This document shows, in pieces, positions 48,626-57,653 of a stretch of DNA of 64,000 nt (positions are counted from its first letter, which is position 1; each line of letters starts with the position of its first letter). Origin of the DNA: JADJYF01 sp050186725 (GTDB lineage: Bacteria; Pseudomonadota; Gammaproteobacteria; Ga0077536); contig JBFWYG010000002.1 in NCBI GenBank assembly GCA_050186725.1, positions 102,957 through 166,956 of the forward strand, given 5' to 3'. Below the pieces are notes generated by a model. The model worked only from the letters and a program-made list of their open reading frames with translations. It was not told the origin of the DNA and searched no databases. The position numbers and the translations under genes were made by a program.

Positions 48626-49123
48626 ATGAGATGCCCGACTGGCCCGAAGGCCAGCCGGGGCGTAGGCAACGGTAGTAGCCCTGGCGGAGCTGCTGACGAT
48701 TCTGCGCCCAGCGCCGCCGCGCATCAAGGCGACCGTGCACACGATGCAGCTCGCCGCCCGATGCCGAGGGACGGCGACTTTCCGGCTGGAATTCCCTCGA
48801 ACCTGAGCACGGCTGCTCGCCGCGTCTACGCCGTAGCCATCCAGCGCTACGGCGAGGCTTGGCTCGCGCGTTACGGCGCGCCTGAGGCGGCCGAGCAGTG
48901 GAACCAGGCCATTGCGCCGCTCACCGCTGCCGAGACGCGCGGCGCCTGGTACGCGCTGCTCCGGCAAGCGTGCTCGGTAATGCCATCGCCGGACGAATTC
49001 GTGGCCATGGCGCGATCCAGGCTCAGGCGGCGAGCTCCCTCACCGGAGGCGCTGGAGCGTGGCCGCGCCGCGTTCGCCGAGTGCCGAGCAATCCTGGCGA
49101 AGGCCGGGGCCCCACCACGATGA
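48626..49123 (+). CDS. Putative helicase loader, lambda P-like
   Basis: This protein of up to 165 residues has a disordered start and a helical core from about 55. The pattern RYGEAWLARYG, then a tryptophan, LTAAETRGAWYALLR and SPDEFVAMARSR resembles the lambda P/DnaC-like loader domain. The ATG at 48761 is an alternative start. Downstream genes encode an initiator and a DnaB-like helicase, which supports the role. Confidence 0.6.
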   Translation: MRCPTGPKASRGVGNGSSPGGAADDSAPSAAAHQGDRAHDAARRPMPRDGDFPAGIPSNLSTAARRVYAVAIQRYGEAWLARYGAPEAAEQWNQAIAPLTAAETRGAWYALLRQACSVMPSPDEFVAMARSRLRRRAPSPEALERGRAAFAECRAILAKAGAPPR

Positions 49124-49866
49124 GCAACGTGTCGGAAAGGATGGCCCGCGGCCGTGACATTGGGGTGCTCCGCCGCTGGATCCTGGATTTGGAGGTCGAC
49201 GTCTACGCGAAAGGTGTTCTGCACGTCCTGGCGCAATACGTAGCGGCCCCCGGCGGCGACGCCTGGCCTTCCGTTGAGCGCATCGCGCGGGAAAGCGGCA
49301 TGAGCCTCCGGAAGGCCCGCGCGACGCTCCGTGACCTCCGAGAAGTCCACAAGGTGATCGCGCCGGGGACGAGCAGAGGCAAGGTCACCAACACCTATCG
49401 GCTGCTGTGCCCGGCTTTCGAATCCAGCGACACCAACCGTGCACGCGGTGCACCGTTGCGCGATGAAGACGGCGGCGAGCTGGTCGACCTGAACGGTGCA
49501 CGTCGTGCACGGATGAGCAGTGCACAGGATGCACGGTTAAGCGGCCAACCGTGCATAGGAGGGCCTTCAACCGTGCACAGCGTGCCGCCGATTGTAAGAA
49601 TGGATCTTCCTACGGAAGCAGCGACCAGTCGCGAGAGCACAGCGACACCGGCTCCGAGTGTGTGGGACGTCGGGGTGGGACTACTCGGCGAACAGAGCCG
49701 AAGCTTGTTCGGACGGCTGATCCGAGAGCACGGCGAAATCGCAGTCGCCAAGGCCGTCGCCGAGACCGCTGCGTCCCGGCCGGCTGACCCTCGGTCCTAC
49801 CTTCTCGGCATTCTCCGGAAGCGCCGGCCGCAGGCGAGCGACCGCGTGATGAGTTCGCCGATATGA
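49120..49866 (+). CDS. Helix-turn-helix replication protein (lambda O-like)
   Basis: This 248-residue protein has an N-terminal winged-helix domain of the HTH_36 type: AWPSVERIARESGMSLRKAR (20 residues), with a RVTNTYRL-like wing. A variable middle and a short C-terminal helical domain (GEQSRSLFGRL) follow. It overlaps the loader stop (ATGA) and its own stop overlaps the helicase start. By position and fold it is the element's origin-binding protein. Confidence 0.72.
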   Translation: MSNVSERMARGRDIGVLRRWILDLEVDVYAKGVLHVLAQYVAAPGGDAWPSVERIARESGMSLRKARATLRDLREVHKVIAPGTSRGKVTNTYRLLCPAFESSDTNRARGAPLRDEDGGELVDLNGARRARMSSAQDARLSGQPCIGGPSTVHSVPPIVRMDLPTEAATSRESTATPAPSVWDVGVGLLGEQSRSLFGRLIREHGEIAVAKAVAETAASRPADPRSYLLGILRKRRPQASDRVMSSPI

Positions 49867-51134
49867 GGCGCGGTCCGTCGTTCGAACGAGCGCTGATCGG
49901 CGCGGCATTGCTCGACCCGGCCATCGTGCCGGCGTTGCGCGACCTAGTGCGGCCTGCCGACTTCACCGATCGCGCACTCCGCGAGATCTGCCTCGCTCTG
50001 GAGGGTCTACATGCAGATGGTGAGCCGATCGACGTCCTGACCGTGGCCGACCGCCTGAGCGCGCGCCGTGTCTTGGACGACTGCGGCGGCGCCGGGTTTC
50101 TCGCCGAGCTGGTCGCCAACACACCGAGCGCTGCCAATTTCGCCTACTACGCCGAGTGCGTGCGGCGCGAAGCGCAGCGACGCAAAGCCCTCGCGCAGCT
50201 GGACAGCTACCGCGACAGGCTCGAATCCGAGGAGCCGGGCATTGTCCTGGGCGAGCTGCAGGGGTGGCTGGACGGCGGCATTGCGACCAGCCCAGTGGCA
50301 GAGTTCACCGGGGTGGACCTGGTGATGGCCGGTTTCGACGCCTTGAAGCCGGAACGGGCAGACCTGCCGGGGACTGGGCTGGCTCCGCTTGATCGAATGC
50401 TGGGCGGCTTTCAGCGGGGCCGCCTGTATGTGCCGACCGGCCGCACCAGCACCGGCAAGTCGGCGCTGACGCTTGCCGCGGCTCACCACATCGCAAGTGC
50501 GGGCCACGCGGTGGGGCTGTTCTCGCTTGAGATGCCCGCCGCGGAGATCGCCACCCGACTGTTCGCCCACCGATACCGGCTGAATGTCACCGCGCTCACC
50601 CGGCGTGTCCCTGGTATCGACCTCGAGCTCGAGAGGGCTTACAGGAACAACCCGATGGTCGGGCTACCCTTGGTTGTCGACGACAACACCACAGAACTGC
50701 AGGCGCTGGTCGCGCGCGCGATGGACTGGCATCACCGCCACCGGATCGAAGTGCTGTTCGTGGACTACCTCGGCTTGGTGACGGTGCGCGGCAATGCGCC
50801 GCGGCATGAGCGGATCGGCGAGGCTTCGCGCACCTTGAAACTGCTGGCCAAGCGACTGGCAATCCCGGTCATTGCCGCTGCACAGCTGAATCGAGAGCCG
50901 GACAAGGATGAGCGGCGCCCACGCCTTTCCGACCTTCGCGACTCCGGCTCAATCGAACAGGACGCCGACGTAGTTATCGCATTGAACCCGACGAGCGAGC
51001 CCGACAATGCAGGCAGGTCGTCGCTCGAGGTGGGCATTCTGAAAAACCGAGGCGGGCCGCGCGGGTGGAGCCCCGAGTCCGTCATTTTCGATGGTCGGCA
51101 CCAGCGCTTCGAAGTGCAGAGCGGCGCTGAATGA
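49863..51134 (+). CDS. DnaB-like replicative helicase
   Basis: This 423-residue protein has an N-terminal DnaB-N helical domain (about 5-120) and a RecA-type helicase domain. Walker A GRTSTGKS is at 193-200 (K199). Walker B is in VLFVDYLG, and QLNREPDKDERRPRLSDLR (19 residues) is the DnaB motif H4 region. It unwinds DNA at the element's origin. It overlaps the initiator gene (ATGA). Confidence 0.92.
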   Translation: MRRGPSFERALIGAALLDPAIVPALRDLVRPADFTDRALREICLALEGLHADGEPIDVLTVADRLSARRVLDDCGGAGFLAELVANTPSAANFAYYAECVRREAQRRKALAQLDSYRDRLESEEPGIVLGELQGWLDGGIATSPVAEFTGVDLVMAGFDALKPERADLPGTGLAPLDRMLGGFQRGRLYVPTGRTSTGKSALTLAAAHHIASAGHAVGLFSLEMPAAEIATRLFAHRYRLNVTALTRRVPGIDLELERAYRNNPMVGLPLVVDDNTTELQALVARAMDWHHRHRIEVLFVDYLGLVTVRGNAPRHERIGEASRTLKLLAKRLAIPVIAAAQLNREPDKDERRPRLSDLRDSGSIEQDADVVIALNPTSEPDNAGRSSLEVGILKNRGGPRGWSPESVIFDGRHQRFEVQSGAE

Positions 51135-51258
51135 GCTTTCGTTCCACTGTTCCCCGTGGAACCACAAGCCAAAGCGCTACCTGCGTTACACGGCATTACC
51201 GTGCGTTTCTCGTTCTCGCCACCGGTGCGCGGCGCGCTCGAAGCGCAGAGGCTTCGGC

Positions 51259-51483
51259 ATGACGGGCCGGCGTGGACGACCAGAAGGCCCTGCACTGCTC
51301 GAGGTGACGATCCCTCGCGCGCCATGTCCAGGGTGCGGGCGTTTCGATGCCTATCGCATCACGCGCACGATCAGCGTTGGCGATGGTGCGGTGCTCCAGT
51401 ACGCGCGCTGCAGCTGCTCCCTCGGCACGTTCCGGATCTCGATGGACCCCGACCTGTACGACCCCGGCTTGTACGGCACGTAG
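51259..51483 (+). CDS. Small zinc-ribbon protein
   Basis: This 74-residue protein has CPGCGR at about 23-28 and CSCS at about 50-53, which form a probable zinc knuckle. An Ogr/Delta-like late activator is one option, but the match is weak. A longer frame starts at 51091 inside the helicase end. Confidence 0.55.
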   Translation: MTGRRGRPEGPALLEVTIPRAPCPGCGRFDAYRITRTISVGDGAVLQYARCSCSLGTFRISMDPDLYDPGLYGT

Positions 51484-51571
51484 AAATTTAATCGGGCGCG
51501 TGGCGCTAAGGTTCGCCGCGCGGTGCATGCATGGCCACGGACGGCCACCTTCGCACCCCTGGAGACCATCG

Positions 51572-52333
51572 ATGAAACCGAGAACGAAAACCGCCGACGC
51601 GCCAACCCTCGTGCATGTGACAGACGATCCGGTACTGGCCCCACTGAACCAACGGCTCGCGGAACTCCGCGAGCAGCACGCGGCGGCATGTCGGCGTGTG
51701 GCCGCTCTCGAACCACGTCGCCCCGGCGATGACCATGCAGACCGCCGCGACAAGGTCGCCGCGGTTATCGCGCGCGAGCCCGTGCAGCAGGTTGCTCGGC
51801 GCGGCGACGAGCGCTCAGCCCTGGATGCGGCGCTCGAGGAGAGAGAGATCCTGCGCGAAGCCATCTCCCAGCTCGAGCTTGCCACTGCGGCGGCGCTGGA
51901 GGCCGCGCAGCGCCGCATGCACCTCGCCATGCTGCCGGAGTTCCAGGCGGTGGCCGCGCAGATGGCCGCGGCGCTGGCGATTTTCGGGGAGGCGCAGGAA
52001 GCGTCCCTCGCTTTCGCAGACAAGGTGCGCGCCGCGGGCGCCGGTGATTGGCCGCGGCGCTTCGGCCCGCTGGGCGTGGCGCGCGTCGGCGTGCCGACCA
52101 ACGACCACAGCGTGTTCGCCGGCTGGTTGGCCGCAGCGATGACGGCCGGTGCCATCGACGCCGACCAGGTGCCTCAGCGGTGGCTGGCCGAATGGGGAAC
52201 GCTGCGCGACGTCGATGACGCGGCAGATCCGAGTCGCGCGCGGCTCGCGCGGGCCAAAGTTCAGGGCAATGGTGAGATTGCCTCTGCACCCACGACGCGC
52301 GCACGCGCCGGCGCCCGCCGCGACGGCTGGTGA
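51572..52333 (+). CDS. Hypothetical coiled-coil protein
   Basis: This 253-residue protein contains a long coiled coil (about 27-135, rich in Ala, Arg, Glu, Leu). A globular part with VPTNDHSVFAGWLAAAM follows. ATG 51572 has GGAG upstream. Function unknown; it occurs between replication and packaging genes. Confidence 0.68.
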   Translation: MKPRTKTADAPTLVHVTDDPVLAPLNQRLAELREQHAAACRRVAALEPRRPGDDHADRRDKVAAVIAREPVQQVARRGDERSALDAALEEREILREAISQLELATAAALEAAQRRMHLAMLPEFQAVAAQMAAALAIFGEAQEASLAFADKVRAAGAGDWPRRFGPLGVARVGVPTNDHSVFAGWLAAAMTAGAIDADQVPQRWLAEWGTLRDVDDAADPSRARLARAKVQGNGEIASAPTTRARAGARRDGW

Positions 52334-52367
52334 CACTGCAACCCACTACTTCCACGAGGACCGAACC

Positions 52368-52670
52368 ATGAAAGCACCCACCTCCGCCTTCGGCATGTGC
52401 CCCACGTGCCACGCGCTTCCCGAGCTGGTCAACGCCGGCACCAGGCAGTACGGCGTGTGCCGGCAGCACCGCCTGGCATGGGAGATCTGCGAATTCCCCA
52501 ATGATGACGCCGAGGCGCTGGGCGACCCCGTGTCGATCGACAGCTTCACGCTGGTCGAGCCGCACTACCCGGACGGCGGGGATCCGGACGCGCCCGCGGC
52601 GAAGTCCACGCACGAGTCACTCAAGGCCCGCAAGGCGCGCGCCGGCCGGCGGCTGGGCGCTCGAGGGTAG
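52368..52670 (+). CDS. Small CxxC protein
   Basis: This 100-residue protein has CPTCH at about 12-16 and GVCRQH at about 33-38, suggesting one zinc site. An acidic middle and a basic C-terminal tail follow. Function unknown. Confidence 0.65.
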   Translation: MKAPTSAFGMCPTCHALPELVNAGTRQYGVCRQHRLAWEICEFPNDDAEALGDPVSIDSFTLVEPHYPDGGDPDAPAAKSTHESLKARKARAGRRLGARG

Positions 52671-52673
52671 CAA

Positions 52674-53291
52674 GTGGTGCCCACGATGGACTGCGCGCCG
52701 CCTGGCCCGTCCGAATTCGCGCGGGACCTGCAGGCCTTGCTGCATCCGAAGCTGCACCCGGGCCCTCGCAACTTCATCTCCAGGTGGATCGCCCGGCGGT
52801 ACTTCGCGCGGCCTATCGCCCCGCAGCGCTGGAGTGTCGTCGGAGCGGTGGTGCGCACCGAGCTGGCCGCCAGGGCGAGCCGCAACCGGACCACGCCGGC
52901 GGAGGAACTCGAGCTCGAGGTGCGCGCGGCCGTGGTCATCGCGGCGGGCGGTATTGACCTCAACCATCCGGCGCCGGACGTGTTCGAGCGCGTGCGCGCC
53001 GCGGTGGGTAACGAGTTGTGCCGGTCGCTGGTCGGGCCGGGTTGGCGATGCGAAACCACGACGGCGGGCAGCGGCGCGGGGGACGGATGGGCGCCGGCCC
53101 ATGTAGTTCCGGGTGAGTCCGCCCTCGAGCTGGAGCGCCTGGCGGCGCGGTACCCGGCCGAGATCGGCCTGTTGGCGGAAGCGGCCACCGCGCTGAGTCG
53201 CGACGAGCTCGCGCGCTCGATGGGGATCACGCGCAGCGCGCTCGATAAGAGGGTGTGGGACGCGCGCAGAAAGATCTCGATGGGTCGGTAA
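52674..53291 (+). CDS. Sigma-region-4-like HTH protein
   Basis: This 205-residue protein ends in a helix-turn-helix (LSRDELARSMGITRSALDKR, 20 residues) like sigma region 4 or a terminase-type regulator. The N-terminal 100 residues are alpha-helical without a clear family. The GTG start follows the CxxC gene by three bases. It may control late transcription of the element. Confidence 0.62.
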   Translation: MVPTMDCAPPGPSEFARDLQALLHPKLHPGPRNFISRWIARRYFARPIAPQRWSVVGAVVRTELAARASRNRTTPAEELELEVRAAVVIAAGGIDLNHPAPDVFERVRAAVGNELCRSLVGPGWRCETTTAGSGAGDGWAPAHVVPGESALELERLAARYPAEIGLLAEAATALSRDELARSMGITRSALDKRVWDARRKISMGR

Positions 53292-53406
53292 GAAATGGCC
53301 TCGCCCAGCGGACTACCAATGCTGAGGCTCGCCGGGCCGGCGTCACCTGGTTTCTCCGCAGGCGGCGCCGGCCTGGCATTTCCACTGGGCATTCGAGGAG
53401 GACAAC

Positions 53407-53652
53407 ATGTGGATATTGGCAAGCGGCAACGTCGCCAGCCCGTCGGGCAGCGCGCTCGCCGGTGACTTGGTGCGGGTCTCGACCGAGCTGGGCGAGGCCT
53501 TGGTGTCGTCTGGTAACGCACGCGCGCTGACCGACGTAGAGGCGCACGCGATGCGCGAGAAGGCTCGCGGCACGGGGGCGGTGCGGATCGTAGAGTTCTC
53601 CGATGCGGGCGACGACGCAGGCGCTGATATGGATGGAGACGACTGGTCATGA
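53407..53652 (+). CDS. Hypothetical small acidic protein
   Basis: This 81-residue protein has a GAGGAG ribosome site at about 53395-53400 and a strongly acidic C-terminus (DDAGADMDGDDWS). Its stop overlaps the next start (ATGA). Function unknown. Confidence 0.65.
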   Translation: MWILASGNVASPSGSALAGDLVRVSTELGEALVSSGNARALTDVEAHAMREKARGTGAVRIVEFSDAGDDAGADMDGDDWS

Positions 53653-54236
53653 GCCGCTGGCCAACTATCGCGGCCCTGGCCGACACGCCCGCCTATCGAG
53701 AGATGTCAGAGCGGCTGGTGGCGTTCCAGCTCGAACTGGCTGACCTCGAGCGCCGCCGTGAAGACGTGATCAAGGGCCTGGCCGCGCCACGCAACGATGC
53801 CTTCGAGGAGGCCGCTCGCGCCCGTGTGTTCGGCGGCGAGGAACGCCTGCTAGATGTCACGAGGCTTCGCCGTGACTTGACCGAGTTGAACGACGCGATC
53901 GAGTTACAGCGGCGCACAATCGAGATCCACAAGCGCCACATGGACGACACCCGCCAGCAGCTAGGGTCGGCACTCGCCGACAAGCTGCGCCCGGCACACG
54001 AGAAGCACGCCCGGGAGATGGCGGCGGCGGCCCTCGCCTTCGCCCAGCTCTGCGAGGAAGAGCGTGCGCTGTTCGAAGGGCTGCATGATGCCGGCTATGG
54101 CATGGCCGGCCTCCAGCCGTTCCGGCCGGTGTGGTTCGGTGCGCTGAACGACAGTGCCTCGCGGATCAGGTATTGGCTCGAAGAAGTGGAGCGACAGCTC
54201 GGCGTGCCCATTGGCACCCTGTACCGGCCGAGGTAG
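53649..54236 (+). CDS. Hypothetical coiled-coil protein
   Basis: This 195-residue protein is almost entirely helical, with a coiled coil at about 15-130. A scaffold or tail-assembly role is possible, but nothing is diagnostic. It is followed closely by the M41-like protease. Confidence 0.68.
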   Translation: MSRWPTIAALADTPAYREMSERLVAFQLELADLERRREDVIKGLAAPRNDAFEEAARARVFGGEERLLDVTRLRRDLTELNDAIELQRRTIEIHKRHMDDTRQQLGSALADKLRPAHEKHAREMAAAALAFAQLCEEERALFEGLHDAGYGMAGLQPFRPVWFGALNDSASRIRYWLEEVERQLGVPIGTLYRPR

Positions 54237-54242
54237 CGCGCT

Positions 54243-54869
54243 GTGGACCGTCTCCTGCTGCTGGTCGCGCATCACGAAGCCGGTCATGCCGTGGCCGGTC
54301 ACGTGCTTGGCTGGCGCGTGCGCAGCGTGTCCATCGACGAGGATGGTGGGGGCGTGACGTATTTCGAAGGCGCCCGCGTCGACCTCGCTCTGCCCCGCCG
54401 CGTAGCGGATAGAGGCGAGTCGAACGACATCGAGCCGTTGCTGATACGCGCTCTTGCAGGGCCTATAGCACAATGCCAAGCGGAAGGGCTTCCAACTCCC
54501 GGCGCGCTCGACCGACCCATGTGGCGCCACGATGCCGAGAAGGTGCAGTGGCTTTCAGCGGCCGCGACATTGCCCGACGTCACGTTGCGACGCGCACGCC
54601 TGGGAGCCGTCTGCCTACTGCACGACCATCGGCACCGAGCTGAGGCCATTGCACGCGCGCTGCTGAGCGGCAGCGGGCACCTAACCTCAAGCGAGTTCGA
54701 AGCAGTGATCGCTAAGGCCGATGCGGTGAGGCATGAATACCAGGCCACCGGGCTGCGAGCGCTGACGCCTGGCGAGGTGCGCGAGGCCGAGGCCCTGGTC
54801 AGTGACTTCAATACGCGAGTGGCTGCGTGGACGAAGGCGAAACGTCACCATCACCGGGCTGCGATGTAG
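54243..54869 (+). CDS. Stand-alone M41 (FtsH-type) zinc protease domain
   Basis: This 208-residue protein begins with the zinc motif HEAGH (H11, E12, H15) in VAHHEAGHAVAGHVLGW. The third ligand is probably D97 in RHDAEKVQ, which aligns with the FtsH NDLxKAT aspartate. The AAA+ and membrane parts of FtsH are missing. The GTG start follows the coiled-coil gene by six bases. It may process an element or host protein. Confidence 0.75.
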   Translation: MDRLLLLVAHHEAGHAVAGHVLGWRVRSVSIDEDGGGVTYFEGARVDLALPRRVADRGESNDIEPLLIRALAGPIAQCQAEGLPTPGALDRPMWRHDAEKVQWLSAAATLPDVTLRRARLGAVCLLHDHRHRAEAIARALLSGSGHLTSSEFEAVIAKADAVRHEYQATGLRALTPGEVREAEALVSDFNTRVAAWTKAKRHHHRAAM

Positions 54870-54871
54870 CG

Positions 54872-55198
54872 ATGCCGACTGCGCCTCGTAAGCATGGCGG
54901 CACCCGATCCGCACCTGTGCACGCGCACGTACCGCGGCGAGATTCTGCCCGCGCCCGCGGCTACACCAACAAGTGGGAGAAGGCGCGCGCGGCGTTCCTG
55001 CGAGTCCATCCGCTCTGCGTGGCCTGCGAGCGAGAAGACCACCAGCTCACCTCTGCGACCGTCGTCGACCACGTCATACCTCACAAGGGCGACACAGTGC
55101 TTTTCTGGGACTCGAGCAACTGGCAAGCGCTGTGCAAGCGGCACCACGACCGGAAGACGGCGACCGAGGACGGCGGCTTCGGGAGACCGCGAGCGTGA
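54872..55198 (+). CDS. HNH endonuclease
   Basis: This 108-residue protein has the phage HNH pattern: CVAC at about 47-50, VVDHVIPHKGD, and NWQALCKRHHDRKT with the second CxxH. Such nucleases sit before the terminase genes and help packaging or cos cleavage. The ATG at 54872 is close to the protease stop. Confidence 0.88.
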   Translation: MPTAPRKHGGTRSAPVHAHVPRRDSARARGYTNKWEKARAAFLRVHPLCVACEREDHQLTSATVVDHVIPHKGDTVLFWDSSNWQALCKRHHDRKTATEDGGFGRPRA

Positions 55199-55421
55199 GC
55201 GCCGCGCGCGGTGCCCACGCGCACGCCCGATCGCCGCGCGCCGGCGCGGCCGACCGCATACCCCCCGGGGGGAGGGGGGTGTCGGAAACTTTTGACCTGT
55301 CGTGCAGGGACCGCCGCGGAAGGCACGTAAATTTTCGCGCTCCCCGGTTCAAAACTTTTTCCGGCCAGGCGCCGCGCGCTGCCTGCACCCCCCCGGGTAC
55401 CCCCTTTCGGGCGCGGGCGCG

Positions 55422-55751
55422 ATGACGGCGCGCACGCCGAAGCCTCCCGCGCACCTGCAGCCGGCGACGAAGCGCTGGTGGGCCTCGGTGGTGTCCGAGT
55501 TCGAGTTGGAGGCTCATCACGTTCGCCTGCTCACGCTGGCCGCCGAGGCCTTCGACCGCTGCCAGCAGGCACGAGAGACCATTGCGACGGAGGGGCCAAT
55601 CTTCCAGGACAGGTTCGGCCAGCCGAAGGCGCATCCGTCTGTGGGCATCGAGCGCGACTCCAAGATCGCGTTCGCCCGGCTGCTGCGCGAGCTGGACCTC
55701 GACGGCGGGCCGGATCCCGACCCACGCATCCCGCGGCCAGGCGGGCGGTAG
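55422..55751 (+). CDS. P27-family phage terminase small subunit
   Basis: This 109-residue protein has the P27 pattern: PPAHLQPATKRWWASVV, then LLTLAAEAFDRCQQARETI (19 residues), and GQPKAHP, ending in FARLLRELDLD. It would recognise DNA for packaging. No large subunit gene follows, which marks the element as a satellite or a deletion. Confidence 0.82.
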   Translation: MTARTPKPPAHLQPATKRWWASVVSEFELEAHHVRLLTLAAEAFDRCQQARETIATEGPIFQDRFGQPKAHPSVGIERDSKIAFARLLRELDLDGGPDPDPRIPRPGGR

Positions 55752-55759
55752 GTGCTGGC

Positions 55760-56254
55760 GTGCCGTACCGTCGCCACCGAGGAAAGCGCCGCCGCGTGGT
55801 GGTGGACTGGCTCGATGACTTCCTCGTCGATGGCGCCGAGCCGGCCATGGATGCGCCAGGCGTGAACATCTTCATCTTCATCGACCCCGGGCAAGCGGCG
55901 ATCGAGGCGTGGCGCGAGCACGGCGCGCGCGTGCTCGCACGCTTCGTGCGCGACCACCCTGGCACCCGGCCGTGGGCCTGGTGGCTGGCCGATGCGCCAG
56001 AGCCACGGCGCCGGCTCGGTGGCACCGGTGACCCGCTGCGGTTCGCCCGGCTGGCGTTCGGCGTGCCGGACAGCTGGCAGACGGCCGCGCATGCCGGCAG
56101 CTGCATGGCGCGCGGCGTGCCGGTCGACCCGCGAGACCCGCCCGTGTTCGAGTCGGAAGCGACTTACCTCAAGCGCCTCGCGCTGCTCACGCCGGCCGAA
56201 TCGAAGAGGCTCGGCAGGGCCGACTTCCGACCCGAGGCCATCGAGATCAACTGA
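55760..56254 (+). CDS. Phage-type hypothetical protein
   Basis: This 164-residue protein has segments seen in phage packaging regions: RPWAWWLADAPEPRRRLGG and ATYLKRLALLTPAESKRL. Function unknown. GTG start shortly after the terminase small subunit stop. Confidence 0.7.
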   Translation: MPYRRHRGKRRRVVVDWLDDFLVDGAEPAMDAPGVNIFIFIDPGQAAIEAWREHGARVLARFVRDHPGTRPWAWWLADAPEPRRRLGGTGDPLRFARLAFGVPDSWQTAAHAGSCMARGVPVDPRDPPVFESEATYLKRLALLTPAESKRLGRADFRPEAIEIN

Positions 56255-56272
56255 CCCACCGAGGACGCATCC

Positions 56273-56701
56273 ATGGCAAAGCTCATCGACATCTCGCAGC
56301 TCGGCGACAAGCGCCTGCAGAAGAAACTCGACAAGCTCGACAAGCGGGTGCAGAAGGCCATCGTGCGGCGCGGGCTGCGCAAGGCAGCGAAGGACGTGTT
56401 GGAGAGCGCTCGCGCGATCGTGCCAGTCGACACTGGCGCGCTGCGCGACGGGCTCGCCGTCAAGGCCTTGAAGCCGAAGCGGGGCAGCTTCGGCGTCCAG
56501 GTGGTCACGCCCACCCGAGCAGAGCTGGGTATCCCGGCGGACGCCAAAGGCTACTACCCGGCGGTGGTCGAATATGGCTCTGACAAGCGCAACCTTCCAC
56601 CTCGACCGTATCTGCGGCCGGCGCTCGATCAGAACCGGGAGAAGGGGAAGCGCACCGTCGCGGACTCCATTCGAGCCGAGGTTGCGAAAACCAAAGCGTA
56701 A
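56273..56701 (+). CDS. HK97-gp10-like head-tail protein
   Basis: This 142-residue protein has the HK97-gp10 pattern: helical start (LRKAAKDVLESARAIVPVDTG, cited in part), TGALRDGLAVK, then YYPAVVEYGSDKRNLPPRPYL (cited in part). It normally acts as a tail-completion or head-tail connector protein. Its presence without capsid genes is odd. Confidence 0.82.
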   Translation: MAKLIDISQLGDKRLQKKLDKLDKRVQKAIVRRGLRKAAKDVLESARAIVPVDTGALRDGLAVKALKPKRGSFGVQVVTPTRAELGIPADAKGYYPAVVEYGSDKRNLPPRPYLRPALDQNREKGKRTVADSIRAEVAKTKA

Positions 56702-56771
56702 GGCCGAAGCGACGTGTACGTGGGCGAAGCTCACGCGGGAACGCGGAACGCGCCGCGACACCCGCGACCAC

Positions 56772-56797
56772 AAAAAAACCCCGCCTCTAGGGCGGGG
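56772..56797 (-). terminator. Intrinsic terminator of the minus-strand operon
   Basis: On the minus strand, a 7-bp G+C stem (CCCCGCC with GGCGGGG, four-base loop) is followed by seven T residues. It would end the operon 56935-58557. Confidence 0.88.
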
Positions 56798-56934
56798 CAG
56801 GGTCCTTAAGTTCCGCGGGCCCGAGGGGGAGGAGGAAGCGGCCCGCGCGGCGATTGTCCCTCGGCCTGTGGATTGACTGAAGTCGGACTGCTGGGTGACC
56901 GACACTCAGCAATAGCGCGCTCACACGTAGGCCA

Positions 56935-57267
56935 TCAGCTGACCGGCGGCTGGCGATCCGCCGGTCGCGCTCCGCCGGCCTTCTCGTCCTCGATCAGCAC
57001 CTCGGCCACCACAAGCGCGTGCTGAAGCATGCCGAGTAGCATGTGTTCCGTTGCGATGTAGTCTTGCGTGGACAGGGATCCCGGTAGGCTGTGCAGCTCG
57101 ATTTCCGCCCTCGCCGCCGCCAGCGATTGAAGGAAACCAAGCATAGTGCGCACCTCCTGGAGCATCTCTTCGGGGCTATCGCCATCGAGCAGCGGCGGTC
57201 GATACCGAACGCCGTTCTTGGTGAGCGTGAGCGCCGCGATCGCCTTTCTGATCTTCGCCGCGCTCAT
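56935..57267 (-). CDS. Hypothetical helical protein (operon gene 4)
   Basis: This 110-residue protein has a MSAAKIRKAI start and a helical C-terminal half (TEHMLLGMLQHALVVAEVLI, 20 residues). GGAGGG precedes the ATG at 57267, which overlaps the upstream stop (ATGA). Function unknown. Confidence 0.7.
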   Translation of the reverse strand: MSAAKIRKAIAALTLTKNGVRYRPPLLDGDSPEEMLQEVRTMLGFLQSLAAARAEIELHSLPGSLSTQDYIATEHMLLGMLQHALVVAEVLIEDEKAGGARPADRQPPVS

Positions 57268-57653
57268 GACTGTCCCTCCGTGCTTGCGGCGCCGTCGCAT
57301 GGCGGATCGTCGTGGTCACACACCCGAGCTTCGCGCAGCCGCTTTCTCTCCTCGGCGCGGCGCTGTTCACCCATTTGTCCGGCCAGTGGATCTGGTTGGC
57401 CGCGTGATCTCTCCCAGAGGTTCCACCACAGCTGGTGAAACTCACGCGCTTCGAGAGCCAACCAGTAGAGCGTATTGGCCGCTAGCCTCGCTTCCTCGTT
57501 GCTCTGACGATCTTCCGAGATCAGGTAAGCCAGGCACTGCGCGCGGTCCAGGAACTCGTCGCTCGCCGTCCAGAGGCCAATGACACTGGGCTCCTCGTCC
57601 TCTTCCAGGTCCGGTAGCCACTGCGTCCGCACCTTGAGCTTCGCGGCGCTCAT
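57264..57653 (-). CDS. Hypothetical helical protein (operon gene 3), paralogue of gene 2
   Basis: This 129-residue protein shares the FLDRAxxxAxLI and WLALEAREFHQLW motifs with the product of 57650-57940. It may have arisen by duplication. Its start overlaps the upstream stop (ATGA). Function unknown. Confidence 0.72.
   Translation of the reverse strand: MSAAKLKVRTQWLPDLEEDEEPSVIGLWTASDEFLDRAQCLAYLISEDRQSNEEARLAANTLYWLALEAREFHQLWWNLWERSRGQPDPLAGQMGEQRRAEERKRLREARVCDHDDPPCDGAASTEGQS

Noticed and set aside
55199..55421. Possible coding sequence between the HNH and terminase genes
   Set aside because: G-run and C-run rich, no ribosome site, no protein-like pattern; treated as non-coding, possibly a packaging-site region, but that cannot be shown.
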